A DNA stretch of 64,000 nucleotides from Candidatus Daviesbacteria bacterium. Its GTDB lineage: Bacteria; Patescibacteria; Microgenomatia; Daviesbacterales; UBA10151. Under the pieces are notes generated by a model. The model searched no databases. It was not told where the DNA came from and was given only the letters and a program-made list of their open reading frames with translations. The stretch spans positions 62,001 through 126,000 of the forward strand of contig JACPKM010000001.1 of assembly GCA_016187025.1 (NCBI GenBank). The letters run 5' to 3'. Positions 22,177-30,371 of this stretch are shown piece after piece. A program made the translations under genes and the position numbers. The first letter of the stretch is position 1. Each line of letters opens with the position of its first letter.

Positions 22177-23112
22177 ATTATAATAAGAGCTATAATCACT
22201 TTTGCTAGTATTGAAACAGCCAGACAAATTATTAAAGACCTATATCCTGAAGCCAAAAACGTCAGGTTTATTGAACATGGTTATGATAACTTAGTGGGAC
22301 TTGTTGACAACAAATACGCATTAAAGTTTCCTAGAAATCAATATGCCTACCTTAGAGATCAGTATGAAGAGCAAGTTTTATTAGATCTAAAATCGCTTAA
22401 TCAGTTATTAATTCCCAAAATATTAGGCAAAGGTAATAACCCACCTTATTTTATTGCTAGTTTTGTTCCTGGTAAGCATTTAAGTGCAGATGAAATTAGA
22501 CAATTATCGACAGAACAACAAGAAGATTTAGCTGAAAAAATCGCCAGATTTGCATACGCAATGCATTCAATACTACCAGTAGATCAGGCTATAGAGCACC
22601 GTAGTAAATTAAAACTTGATTCTCTGAAAGGACAACCTTGGGTGATATATTTTGAAGAATCTTTAAAAAAAGTGGCTTTTCCTAATCCCCGGCAAGATAG
22701 GCTAGCTAAAGAATATTATAAAAGGTGGAAATCTTTACATTACGATACCCCTGAGGTAGTTGTACACGATGATATACATAATGAGAACTTAATGTTTGAG
22801 GGGACTAATTTAATTGGTGTAGTTGATTTTGGAGACACGGATATTGGTCATCCTGAACAGGAATTTAGACAGATGTACCGAATAAATGAGACAATTTTAA
22901 ATTTAGTGATTAAAAATTATGAGCAACTTTCGAATCTCAAACTAAATAAAGAAGCCATTATACTTTTCGCTATACTCCAAGAGCTAGCAGTATACTCTGA
23001 GATGCTAACAAGTACTAAAAAAGATCGCCCCTCATTTTATAGGGCCACAAAAAACCTTCAAAAATGGTTACCCGAGGGTAATTGGGAAAATGATACTACC
23101 CCTTTTTTATAG
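22177..23112 (+). CDS. Aminoglycoside phosphotransferase-like (APH) kinase, start uncertain
   Basis: The open frame from 22177 encodes a protein-kinase-like APH fold: VRFIEHGYDNLVGLV (nucleotide loop), ALKFPR (lysine), catalytic loop VVHDDIHNENLMF and VVDFGDTDIGHPEQEF (metal-binding DFG-like). The first GTG (22294) would remove the conserved nucleotide-loop strand, so the true start must lie upstream, but no ATG, GTG or TTG exists between 22177 and 22293. Either an ATT/ATA start is used or the 5' end was lost at the repeat boundary. Substrate unknown. Confidence 0.7.
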   Translation: MIIRAIITFASIETARQIIKDLYPEAKNVRFIEHGYDNLVGLVDNKYALKFPRNQYAYLRDQYEEQVLLDLKSLNQLLIPKILGKGNNPPYFIASFVPGKHLSADEIRQLSTEQQEDLAEKIARFAYAMHSILPVDQAIEHRSKLKLDSLKGQPWVIYFEESLKKVAFPNPRQDRLAKEYYKRWKSLHYDTPEVVVHDDIHNENLMFEGTNLIGVVDFGDTDIGHPEQEFRQMYRINETILNLVIKNYEQLSNLKLNKEAIILFAILQELAVYSEMLTSTKKDRPSFYRATKNLQKWLPEGNWENDTTPFL

Positions 23113-23244
23113 TGTTGAATTTGTTGACTTTTGTGCCTAAAAGTTCTTTTTTATATGTGGTGTCCGATTGTCCGAATAGCAGATTTAAAAAACAGGTTTT
23201 AAATATAGGGTAAACTGCATGATTTGTAGCTATTAGGCACTAAA

Positions 23245-23311
23245 TAAAAAATTCTGCAATTAAATCAACGATTTAATTGGGTGTATTATGTCTTGCAGTC
23301 CCCGCAACACA
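23245..23311 (+). repeat. 67-bp direct repeat, copy B, island right end
   Basis: Exact copy of 20680-20746, again ending CCCCGCAACAC. It lies immediately next to the 3' end of the core cell-division gene ftsB, so it probably marks the right edge of the accessory island anchored at tRNA-fMet. Confidence 0.85.
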
Positions 23312-23665
23312 CTAACGGAAAAAAACTTTCCACCAGCCTAACCAATTAGGCAGTTTTTCTTCTAGATTTTTTCTACTTTCCCCTAAAACCTGCTGAATCT
23401 TTTCTTCCGGAATAATTACAACAGTCTCCCCCTTTTTCCCCAAACCTAGTTTATTTCTGGCTTGTTCTTCTATAAACTCAGAAGATCGGACCTGTTGTAA
23501 CCTTTTTTTAAGTTCTTTGTTTTTAACTTCAAGTTTGTATAACTCTTCTGCTGCCTGACTTAACCGATCAGATGACTTGGTAGCATCAAAAAGCTGCGCA
23601 ATAAGGTTTGCAATGATAATTCCGACAATTACTATAACCAGTACTAAACCTATTTTTTTTGTCAT
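23312..23665 (-). CDS. Septum formation initiator (FtsB/DivIC-like)
   Basis: 117 residues. An N-terminal membrane helix (IGLVLVIVIVGIIIANLIAQL) is followed by a coiled coil (SQAAEELYKLEVKNKELKKR) and the family motif EEQARNKLGLGKKGE. This bitopic protein links the divisome components FtsL and FtsQ. Divergent from the recombinase gene. Confidence 0.87.
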   Translation of the reverse strand: MTKKIGLVLVIVIVGIIIANLIAQLFDATKSSDRLSQAAEELYKLEVKNKELKKRLQQVRSSEFIEEQARNKLGLGKKGETVVIIPEEKIQQVLGESRKNLEEKLPNWLGWWKVFFR

Positions 23666-23719
23666 ATTTCCCGCAGGCCATACTTGACAAAGATGGCCTA
23701 TAAATTTACAATATACGCT

Positions 23720-24589
23720 ATGATCAACTTAAAAGATGCTCATCAGCAATTTATAGGCCACTTAAAAGGCAGGTCCCGTGCCACTGCTACTATCATAGCT
23801 TATAGCAAGGATATTGATCAACTGATTTCTGACCTTGAATCCTCAGGTAAGCAAAACCCACAAGATGTGAGCTTAGAAGATTTACAAACCTTTATGGAAA
23901 AATTGTCCAAAGAAAACTACACCCCCAAATCTATTTCAAGAAAAACAAATTCTACCAAAACCTTTTTTAAGTTTTTAAAATCCTCAGCTCTCATCACAGA
24001 AGATCCGGCATCAGACTTGGAGCATCCTAAGTTTGAAAATAAACCACCAAGGATACTATCAAAGCTAGAATACCGAGCCTTAAGGGATGCAGCCAGAGCA
24101 GATACCAGAATGTTGGCTGTTATAGAACTACTACTGCAAACCGGTATTAGAATTGGCGAGCTGGCCAAACTTCGTTTGGAGGATCTAAGCCTGGAAGATT
24201 CTTCTGCCACTTTGCATGTTCCCCCATTTGAGGGAACCAATGAAAGAACTATTCCTTTAAATAAACCTGCTGTCGAGGCTTTACAAAAATACTTGGAAGT
24301 AAGGTCTAAAACCCAATCACATTCACTCTTTGTTACCAAAACCGGCAGACCTCTACTTATAAGAAATATCAGAACTGCAATTGACAGATATTTTAAAATT
24401 GCAGGGATCAAAGGGGCAAAGGTAAATGATTTAAGACACACTTGGGTTGCTCATCAGCTTCAATCAGGTACCTCTTTACTGGTTGTTTCCAAGCTTGCTG
24501 GACATAAAAGACTATCAACCACTGAAAGATATCTTCAATTTCTCCAAAATCATTCCGGCGAGGGAAAAGTTAAACTCGAGGAACTATAA
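23720..24589 (+). CDS. Tyrosine recombinase (Xer/integrase family)
   Basis: 289 residues from the ATG at 23720 (MINLKDAHQQF). SAM-like N-terminal domain to about residue 95, then the catalytic domain: first arginine in TGIRIGELAKL, DLRHTWVAH, LAGHKRLSTTERYLQF with the nucleophilic tyrosine near the end. In the HxxR box the first histidine is replaced by asparagine (NDLR). It could be the chromosomal XerC/D or the enzyme acting at the neighbouring tRNA-fMet repeats, 400 bp away. Confidence 0.87.
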   Translation: MINLKDAHQQFIGHLKGRSRATATIIAYSKDIDQLISDLESSGKQNPQDVSLEDLQTFMEKLSKENYTPKSISRKTNSTKTFFKFLKSSALITEDPASDLEHPKFENKPPRILSKLEYRALRDAARADTRMLAVIELLLQTGIRIGELAKLRLEDLSLEDSSATLHVPPFEGTNERTIPLNKPAVEALQKYLEVRSKTQSHSLFVTKTGRPLLIRNIRTAIDRYFKIAGIKGAKVNDLRHTWVAHQLQSGTSLLVVSKLAGHKRLSTTERYLQFLQNHSGEGKVKLEEL

Positions 24590-24604
24590 AAAATTAAACA
24601 TCCG

Positions 24605-24711
24605 GTGAACCAGATGATATCTTGCACAGACTGGATGAGTTTTTCAAATTATTCCTATCTGACGGTCTAAACTCCGAATACGCCTATTTATTTGGGCTAA
24701 AAGATGCATAA
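24605..24711 (+). other. Short open remnant without a start codon
   Basis: The frame from 24605 ends at TAA (24709-24711) and encodes EPDDILHRLDEFFKLFLSDG plus a tail ending LFGLKDA. It has the look of a protein C-terminus but no ATG, GTG or TTG. Possibly the end of a lost gene; otherwise chance. Confidence 0.25.
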
Positions 24712-24742
24712 TGAACAAGTTCTTGCTGTGCAATAAAGTACA

Positions 24743-25288
24743 TCAACTTCTTTTAACTTTAGCAAACTTTAGAATTTGGTCTTTCTTCAAAATCAGATAA
24801 GAGGAGCAGTTTTTCTGAAGGGCACGACTGATGAAATTTTCAAAGCCAACATAAATCACTTTCTTATTCTCATCTTTTGCTGTTTGAATAGCTGGTAATA
24901 AATCTGTATCTGATGAGATAACAAAACATTTATCGTATTCATTTTTGATGGCTCCACGTACTTGATCTACTGCAATCTGAACGTCCACACCTTTTTCATG
25001 AAATTTACCATCGGACATAAGAAGATAGCCAAGTTTTATTTTTATACCTTGTTTTCTTAAGTTTAAGAATAATGATTGCTGATTTGCATAAAGAGTCTCC
25101 GACTTTTTATTTCCCGGATATTTCCTAATCTCTCCAACATAATAGATGATGTCGTTGGATGCAACTTTTGTTAGTGATTGAGCCAACCCCACATAATCAA
25201 AGTTTGTTAAATGTACTTGAGATAAAATTTTCTTAACCTTTTTATAGAAGTTGCTACCATCAAATTGAACTAATATTTTCTTTTTCAC
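24743..25288 (-). CDS. NYN-domain (PIN-like) RNase, LabA/DUF88 family
   Basis: 181 residues. The N-terminal VQFDGSNFYKK provides the first acidic residue, KGVDVQIAVDQVRGA the middle acidic cluster and FVISSDTDLLPAIQTAKD the final catalytic aspartates, all typical of the NYN/PIN nuclease fold. It probably cleaves RNA. A hairpin with a T-run lies about 35 bp upstream of its start on the same strand. Confidence 0.85.
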   Translation of the reverse strand: MKKKILVQFDGSNFYKKVKKILSQVHLTNFDYVGLAQSLTKVASNDIIYYVGEIRKYPGNKKSETLYANQQSLFLNLRKQGIKIKLGYLLMSDGKFHEKGVDVQIAVDQVRGAIKNEYDKCFVISSDTDLLPAIQTAKDENKKVIYVGFENFISRALQKNCSSYLILKKDQILKFAKVKRS

Positions 25289-25324
25289 CTCTTTATCTTA
25301 GGTTATCTGAGAATTTTAAGCAAG

Positions 25325-25354
25325 AAAAACCCCCGGGTCGTAAAGAACCGGGGG
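25325..25354 (-). terminator. Intrinsic terminator upstream of the NYN gene
   Basis: On the minus strand, CCCCCGG, an 11-base loop, CCGGGGG and then TTTTT. No protein gene lies upstream of it on this strand for 300 bp, so it ends either a non-coding RNA from the 25.4-25.6 kb element or acts as an attenuator in the NYN leader. Confidence 0.7.
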
Positions 25355-25435
25355 GAGTTAGCAAATCAAGGTATTTCCTTTTGGAAATACAACATCATAT
25401 TATCAAAAATAATGGCAAAATGCAATAACTAAATC

Positions 25436-25615
25436 GATCCTTGTGGCTCGCCTCGCTTTGCGGTCGAAGCGGGCCTAGATGAATCATCAAATCTGATGTC
25501 AACGCGAGCTCCCTAACTGTAAGGCTTGTCCCGCCGAAGCCATCAGGCGAAGGAGGATACTTTTACCCCGTCTCGCCAAAGGCGGACGAGGCTCGCCTCT
25601 GGCGGCACAAGGATC
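25436..25615. repeat. 180-bp GC-rich inverted-repeat element
   Basis: Bounded by a perfect 10-bp inverted repeat, GATCCTTGTG (25436-25445) and CACAAGGATC (25606-25615). The interior is far richer in G+C than its surroundings and made of nested hairpins: CATCA/TGATG, and CGTCTCGCC/GGCGGACGAGG-type pairs. No coding frame. A perfect hairpin GTATTTCC-TTTT-GGAAATAC lies outside at 25371-25390. It looks like a non-autonomous mobile element or a structured RNA gene. Confidence 0.6.
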
Positions 25616-25664
25616 ATTCGGTACACTCATTATATCAAGAATTTGATATACTTTTCTTACATAA

Positions 25665-26354
25665 ATGAATAATCACCAACTGCAACAACAAAAGGTAATA
25701 AATAAAATTGAAGAGCAAATAAAGGCTAATTCTTTGAATTTTAGTACTGTTTCGGCTGTCGAAGACTATGAAAGTGATCCTCGTATTTGTTTAACAAGCG
25801 TTCATTTACCCAATGAAGAACTTAAAGGACAAATTCGGGAATTATTAACTGAGCCACTACGTAAAATTGCACCGGATTTTTACTACTACACCTCTGACTC
25901 CCTGCATATGACTATAAAGAATGTACGCGTCATCAATAATCCCCCTCATTTCGAGGAAGAGGATGTTAATCAAGCGAGGAAAGTATTTTCGCAGATCATT
26001 CCTCAACACAAACAATTTAATGTCTATTTTTACAGATTATTACTCTTTCCAAATAACCTTGCTTTACTTGGAACCTCTGACATGGAACTTGATAGTATTA
26101 TTCTTGATTTAGATGTAGCCCTTAATAAGGCAGGAATTCCTGATGACAAAATTTATGCAAACTCAAAATACTTTTTTAGCAACATAACATTAGCAAGATT
26201 CAATACGCCACCTTCAAAGGAATTCAAGCAAAAAGTTAAGGAGTTATCAGACTCTATTAAGTTTAAACCTTATACGATTAATTCTGTTACTCTCTTGAGC
26301 TGTAATGCAGTTTTTAAGAATCGTAAAACAATAGAGACTTGGTACTTGAAATAG
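25665..26354 (+). CDS. 2H phosphoesterase (2'-5' RNA ligase-like)
   Basis: 229 residues. The first 2H motif is SLHMTIKN (HxT). The second expected HxT/S site reads NITLARFN, with asparagine in place of histidine. The family hydrolyses cyclic or 2'-5' phosphodiesters of nucleotides and tRNA ends; the substitution may lower or abolish activity. Start: ATG at 25665 after TTGATATACTTT, no strong ribosome-binding site. Confidence 0.7.
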   Translation: MNNHQLQQQKVINKIEEQIKANSLNFSTVSAVEDYESDPRICLTSVHLPNEELKGQIRELLTEPLRKIAPDFYYYTSDSLHMTIKNVRVINNPPHFEEEDVNQARKVFSQIIPQHKQFNVYFYRLLLFPNNLALLGTSDMELDSIILDLDVALNKAGIPDDKIYANSKYFFSNITLARFNTPPSKEFKQKVKELSDSIKFKPYTINSVTLLSCNAVFKNRKTIETWYLK

Positions 26355-26460
26355 TACTCCTAACATATCACTTTCCCAAATCGTCGAAAACTTAAAGGAT
26401 AATTGCAGCACCTGATTAGTTAAAACTTACTTATTTCTGATAGTTAGGTGGTGATTACAA

Positions 26461-26625
26461 ATGTTGCCTTTAGATGTAATTAAAAAATATTATCCTGATT
26501 TGTCAGATGAAGATTTGAAGAAAATACAAGTGTTTGTTTATCGATTGGGTTGTGGGATAATGCAACATTTTTATGGACAGGATTGGGATAAGGATATTGA
26601 GGACTTGGATTTGGAAAACGAATAA
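26461..26625 (+). CDS. Small acidic protein, 54 residues
   Basis: The ATG at 26461 is preceded by AGGTGGTG as ribosome-binding site. The product begins MLPLDVIKKYYPDLSDEDLK and ends DLDLENE, with two predicted helices and a Cys-Gly-Ile-Met-Gln segment in between. Nothing similar is recalled with certainty. A tRNA T-arm-like fragment (TGAGTTCGAATCTCG, about 26648-26662) follows, hinting at an insertion boundary. Confidence 0.55.
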   Translation: MLPLDVIKKYYPDLSDEDLKKIQVFVYRLGCGIMQHFYGQDWDKDIEDLDLENE

Positions 26626-26746
26626 TGTTGTTCTGACAATCCAAACATGAGTTCGAATCTCGCTCGGTTTCTTGGCTATAGGGTTGATTTCGAGGAGTTT
26701 TCCACAATTCCTTGAGGCTAAAAATTGTAGTTCGATAAAAATTATT

Positions 26747-26821
26747 TGGTGAGCGGACCAGGACTCGAACCTGGAACCGGATGGATATAAGCCATCTGCT
26801 CTGCCATTGAGCTATCCGCCC
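26747..26821 (-). tRNA. tRNA-Ile (TAT)
   Basis: Minus-strand cloverleaf: acceptor GGGCGGA/TCCGCTC, D arm GCTC-AATGGCA-GAGC, anticodon arm GATGG-CTTATAT-CCATC, T arm TTCCAGG-type stem with TTCGAGT loop, discriminator A and an encoded CCA. The anticodon TAT is at 26787-26789. It reads the AUA isoleucine codon directly; most bacteria use a CAU tRNA modified with lysidine. Confidence 0.88.
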
Positions 26822-26841
26822 TTGGTGCGCTGCTAATTGTA

Positions 26842-29217
26842 TCAAAGGCGAGCTCTTTGAACAATCTCTGCCTCAACCTTTACAGAGTCTCTTCCAAATT
26901 TTAGCCTTGATAGCTCTTTTATAGCCTGGGCAATTTGGAGATTTTTCATTTTATTTATCTTGTCAAAATCAGGCCTGGTATTAATAGAAAAGGGTACCAC
27001 TGGCTCTCCGTTGACAATAGTTTTAACATAAGTATTAAATATTTCGACATTTACCAAATCTCTTTCAGAAAAAATAGGTGAAAACTCATGTTGCAGGTAA
27101 TTGGCATCTGTTACACCCACCCTAAAAGCAATTAAAGTACCAACATTTCCAAAAACAGCATTTTTTAGCTCTTCTCCAATCTGGCCAATAAACTGGTTTG
27201 CAACAATTAGATTAAGTCTATACTTTCTTGCCTCAGACAATATTTCTGCAAATGTTTCTGTGGCAAAGTTTTGAAACTCATCTACATACAGGTAAAAATC
27301 CCGTCTTTGATCCATGGGCATATTTGCCCGGGACATTGCAGCTTGTAAAATCTTTGGCACCAAAATAAGTCCTAAGAAGTTGGAGTTTTCCTCCCCCATT
27401 TTTCCTTTTGATAAATTCATAATCAAAATTTTTCCATTATCCATGACATCTCTTAAATCAAATGAGGAATAACTTTGACCAATGATATTTCTCATCATTT
27501 TGTTGGTAACAAAGCGGCCAAATTTAGAAACTGTGTAATCCAGCACCTCTGATTTGTGAAAGTCTGAGGTTTGGGCAATTTGATCAGTCCAGTAACGCCT
27601 AACAACAGCATCCTGTACTAAAGGCAAAAGCTCGCGGACAAACTCCGGATCTGTCATGATTCTCATTACCTCAACAAATGTACTGCCAGGCTTGGACATT
27701 ACTGTTAGCATGGCATTTCTTACCCCATGCTCAAACCGGGGACCAATAATTCCGGTTTTGTTAGGATCAAAAAGCTTATACATTAACCCGATGATTGAGG
27801 CTGTGACAAAATGTTTCTCCTGTTCAGATTTTGCCTCTAACATGTTTAAGCCAAAGGGTCTTTGCAAATCTGAAGGGTCAAAATAAATTACATCTTCTGC
27901 TCTTTCAGGCGGTATTAGCTGAAGCAGGTCCTCTGCAGCGTCACCGTGTGGGTCAATAAAACAAACTCCTTTACCGGCATATATATCTTGCAAAAGCATA
28001 GCAAGCAACAGCTGAGTTTTTCCCATACCGGTCCGTCCTACGATATACATATGCCTTCTTCTGTCTTCTTCTCCGATAAAAATTGACCTGGTTACCCCTC
28101 TAAAGATAGATTTGCCGATAAACATACCTGAAGATGGTATTTTTTCTGGAGCCGGAGCTTTTTTTGCATCTAGCCAGCTGATGTGAGGAGTTTCTATTGA
28201 CTTATTAGGCAGATGAAAAATTGTTGATAGCTCATCGGGAGTTAAAACTGAAGGTGTAGCGTATTTTGGCTGATAACGATAAATTAAATCAGTCATAAAG
28301 CCTTTCTCAGATGAAACTTTGGCTCCGGTAAACCCGTTATATGGACCATTAAACTGCTCAAAAGCGCTTTTCATATTGTTTAAATGAGCTTTAGCACTTT
28401 CTTTGGAGGTTGATGATGTAGCCAGTCTGATGGTTGCATAAAAACCACCTCTGGAAACCTTGGTTTCCACAGCCTCAAGCTGCTTGGCATCCGGAGGAGG
28501 TTTGGGATTATCAGGCTTTCCTGGATCTTTTTCTTTCTTTAACCAGCTTTTTCCTTTATCTTTCCATTTACTATCTGCCGGAGAAATGATTAGTTGAACT
28601 GTTGCCCCTTCACTGGGCTGCATTTTTCCCAAGGCGGAAGTTAAAGCAGAGAGCGGATCGGTTGGTAAATCACGGTAAGTTTTTATAGGAAAATAGTCAG
28701 CGTTTTTAAGCTTAAATGATGAGTAGGCTGTAAAACCGTTTTCTGTAAAAATATTATACTCTGGTACTTCTTTGATCTCTGCATCCGGATAAGCTCCATT
28801 TATTTGTTTTTCCACCAAGTCTTGTAAGGATTTATGGCAGGAAATAAAAAACCTGATAGATTCATGTAAAGCAACTATTTCAAAAGAAAGATGAGGTTGA
28901 GGTTTAAAAGCCTCAAACAAACCACCTGATTTTCTCAAAGATGCAAGTGTTGCAAACATTTGTTCAGCTGCATCGATTTTAATCTCATTACCTCTTGGAG
29001 CTTTAATTTGTAATAAAACAAACTGAAGAGAAGCTTTTTCCCTATCTTTGTATTTTATCCAGCCAACGAAATATTTCCTCAGGTAAAGAGTAAGTCCAAT
29101 CAAAGCCATTACCAAAGCAACGATCCCCAAAACCGCCATTATCAAACTTAAGAAATCAGGACCTATTGCAGCTGTAGATCCACCTACAGGTGCAACAACT
29201 TGTGGTGCAACCTCCAT
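26842..29217 (-). CDS. Membrane-anchored VirD4/TraD-like P-loop ATPase
   Basis: 791 residues. A transmembrane helix near residues 22-46 is followed by a region of about 340 residues and then a HerA/VirD4-type motor: Walker A GRTGMGKTQLLL (about 395), DPHGDAAEDLLQLIP, Walker B YLYVDEFQNFATE (about 645) and the TraG-D-like tail ILSEARKYRLNLIVANQF. Such ATPases couple substrate DNA or protein to a secretion or pilus channel. No other conjugation genes are visible, so it may act with a lineage-specific pilus or uptake system. A short gene lies just upstream. Confidence 0.83.
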   Translation of the reverse strand: MEVAPQVVAPVGGSTAAIGPDFLSLIMAVLGIVALVMALIGLTLYLRKYFVGWIKYKDREKASLQFVLLQIKAPRGNEIKIDAAEQMFATLASLRKSGGLFEAFKPQPHLSFEIVALHESIRFFISCHKSLQDLVEKQINGAYPDAEIKEVPEYNIFTENGFTAYSSFKLKNADYFPIKTYRDLPTDPLSALTSALGKMQPSEGATVQLIISPADSKWKDKGKSWLKKEKDPGKPDNPKPPPDAKQLEAVETKVSRGGFYATIRLATSSTSKESAKAHLNNMKSAFEQFNGPYNGFTGAKVSSEKGFMTDLIYRYQPKYATPSVLTPDELSTIFHLPNKSIETPHISWLDAKKAPAPEKIPSSGMFIGKSIFRGVTRSIFIGEEDRRRHMYIVGRTGMGKTQLLLAMLLQDIYAGKGVCFIDPHGDAAEDLLQLIPPERAEDVIYFDPSDLQRPFGLNMLEAKSEQEKHFVTASIIGLMYKLFDPNKTGIIGPRFEHGVRNAMLTVMSKPGSTFVEVMRIMTDPEFVRELLPLVQDAVVRRYWTDQIAQTSDFHKSEVLDYTVSKFGRFVTNKMMRNIIGQSYSSFDLRDVMDNGKILIMNLSKGKMGEENSNFLGLILVPKILQAAMSRANMPMDQRRDFYLYVDEFQNFATETFAEILSEARKYRLNLIVANQFIGQIGEELKNAVFGNVGTLIAFRVGVTDANYLQHEFSPIFSERDLVNVEIFNTYVKTIVNGEPVVPFSINTRPDFDKINKMKNLQIAQAIKELSRLKFGRDSVKVEAEIVQRARL

Positions 29218-29231
29218 CTTCTACCTTTTTT

Positions 29232-29633
29232 CTACATATCTAATTTCTTTGCTTCTTTACTGTCTATTTCTATTTGCCCTGCTTTTTGCTGCTGTCTCTT
29301 TCTTAAAGGATTAATACCGATGACAGCGTCAGCTATTCTATACCAAATACTTTTTCCTGTCACAGGCTTTAACACAGATTCTGCCTGATGCAAAACATCA
29401 CCTGCAGTAGGAAAAGCGTTTGCACCGACTTCATATTTTTGCATACCCTTTAGCTCCTCAGCAGTAAAAACTCTGCTTTCGGGTGTGATAGGACTGGCTT
29501 GATGATTCTCAAAGGTAGGAACCATTTTTTTGGCATTAGCTACCACTGAGTTTACAAAATCCTCATCTCTTTTTTCAGGAGTTGTAAGTTTACTGGCTAT
29601 AGCAACTGATTCATCAGGCGGATACTGTTCCAT
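29232..29633 (-). CDS. Hypothetical protein upstream of the VirD4/TraD-like ATPase
   Basis: 133 residues, hydrophilic, no membrane segment, no recognised domain. It ends 14 bp before the ATPase start, so the two are probably one transcript and the protein may be an accessory factor of the ATPase. Divergent from the flavin reductase gene. Confidence 0.55.
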   Translation of the reverse strand: MEQYPPDESVAIASKLTTPEKRDEDFVNSVVANAKKMVPTFENHQASPITPESRVFTAEELKGMQKYEVGANAFPTAGDVLHQAESVLKPVTGKSIWYRIADAVIGINPLRKRQQQKAGQIEIDSKEAKKLDM

Positions 29634-29699
29634 AATTGATATTATCTCACATTTTTAAATTTGCAACTTGGAATATTTTGTATGATAGGATTATTCCAT

Positions 29700-30371
29700 A
29701 TGCAGTTAAAGGTGGTCTCAAAAAAGCAGATAGCAGGTACTGCTAGTTTAATATTAGAAAAACCGCTAAACTTTTCCTTTTACCCAGGACAATTTCTGGA
29801 TATTTCTTTGCCAATCGAGGATAGAGACAAAAGAGGAAACACCAGAGCTTTTACCATTACCTCATCCCCTACAGAGAATTTTTTGCAAGTTACCTTCAGA
29901 TCCGGAATTAGCAATTTTAAAAAACATCTGCAAAATCTAAAACCCGGAGATCAAATTTATGCCACCCATCCATCCGGAACATTTATCCTTGATGACACAG
30001 AACCAGCTGTTTTTATAGCTGGCGGGATTGGCATTACACCTTTTAGAAGCATGGTCAAATATGCTGTTGATAATAACTTAGAAACTCCCATAACTTTAAT
30101 TTATTCCAATTCAAACCCGGACTTTCTGTTTAAAGAAGCGTTCAAGGAATGGCAAAAACAGCTACCCAATTTAAAAATTCACTATCACGATTCTTCCCGG
30201 ATAGGTCATCTAAATAAAGAGTCTCTTTCCCCATACTGCATAATTCATAATTCATCTCCCATCTTTTATCTCGCTGGCTCCTGGTCTTTTGTAGACGGTA
30301 TGGAAAAGATTCTTTTAGATTTAGAGATTGATCCAACCAATATCCGCTACGACCGCTTTGACGGCTACTGA
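29700..30371 (+). CDS. FAD/NAD(P)-binding oxidoreductase (ferredoxin reductase-like)
   Basis: 223 residues from the ATG at 29700, which gives MQLKVVSKKQIAGTA; an ATG at 29682 is possible. Flavin binding: RAFTITSSPTE. NAD(P) binding: PAVFIAGGIGITPFRSMVK. The tail WSFVDGMEKILLDLEID is also typical. It transfers electrons between NAD(P)H and a partner; no iron-sulfur domain is fused. The 3' end meets the convergent peptidase gene. Confidence 0.85.
   Translation: MQLKVVSKKQIAGTASLILEKPLNFSFYPGQFLDISLPIEDRDKRGNTRAFTITSSPTENFLQVTFRSGISNFKKHLQNLKPGDQIYATHPSGTFILDDTEPAVFIAGGIGITPFRSMVKYAVDNNLETPITLIYSNSNPDFLFKEAFKEWQKQLPNLKIHYHDSSRIGHLNKESLSPYCIIHNSSPIFYLAGSWSFVDGMEKILLDLEIDPTNIRYDRFDGY

Noticed and set aside
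20680..23311. CRISPR array suggested by repeated 67-bp units
   Set aside because: Only two exact copies are present, separated by 2.5 kb of genes; no spacers or cas genes.
25436..25615. RNase P RNA or SRP RNA in the GC-rich block
   Set aside because: None of the RNase P conserved regions (GAGGAAAGTCC, ACAGAA) nor the SRP GGTCAGGYCCGGAAGG-type loop can be found on either strand.
26625..26672. Complete tRNA gene around TGAGTTCGAATCTCG
   Set aside because: Only T-arm-like bases are present; no acceptor, D arm or anticodon stem can be completed.
26480..26845. Protein of 121 residues on the minus strand
   Set aside because: It runs across the tRNA-Ile and is antisense to a better small ORF; it has a tRNA-derived sequence.
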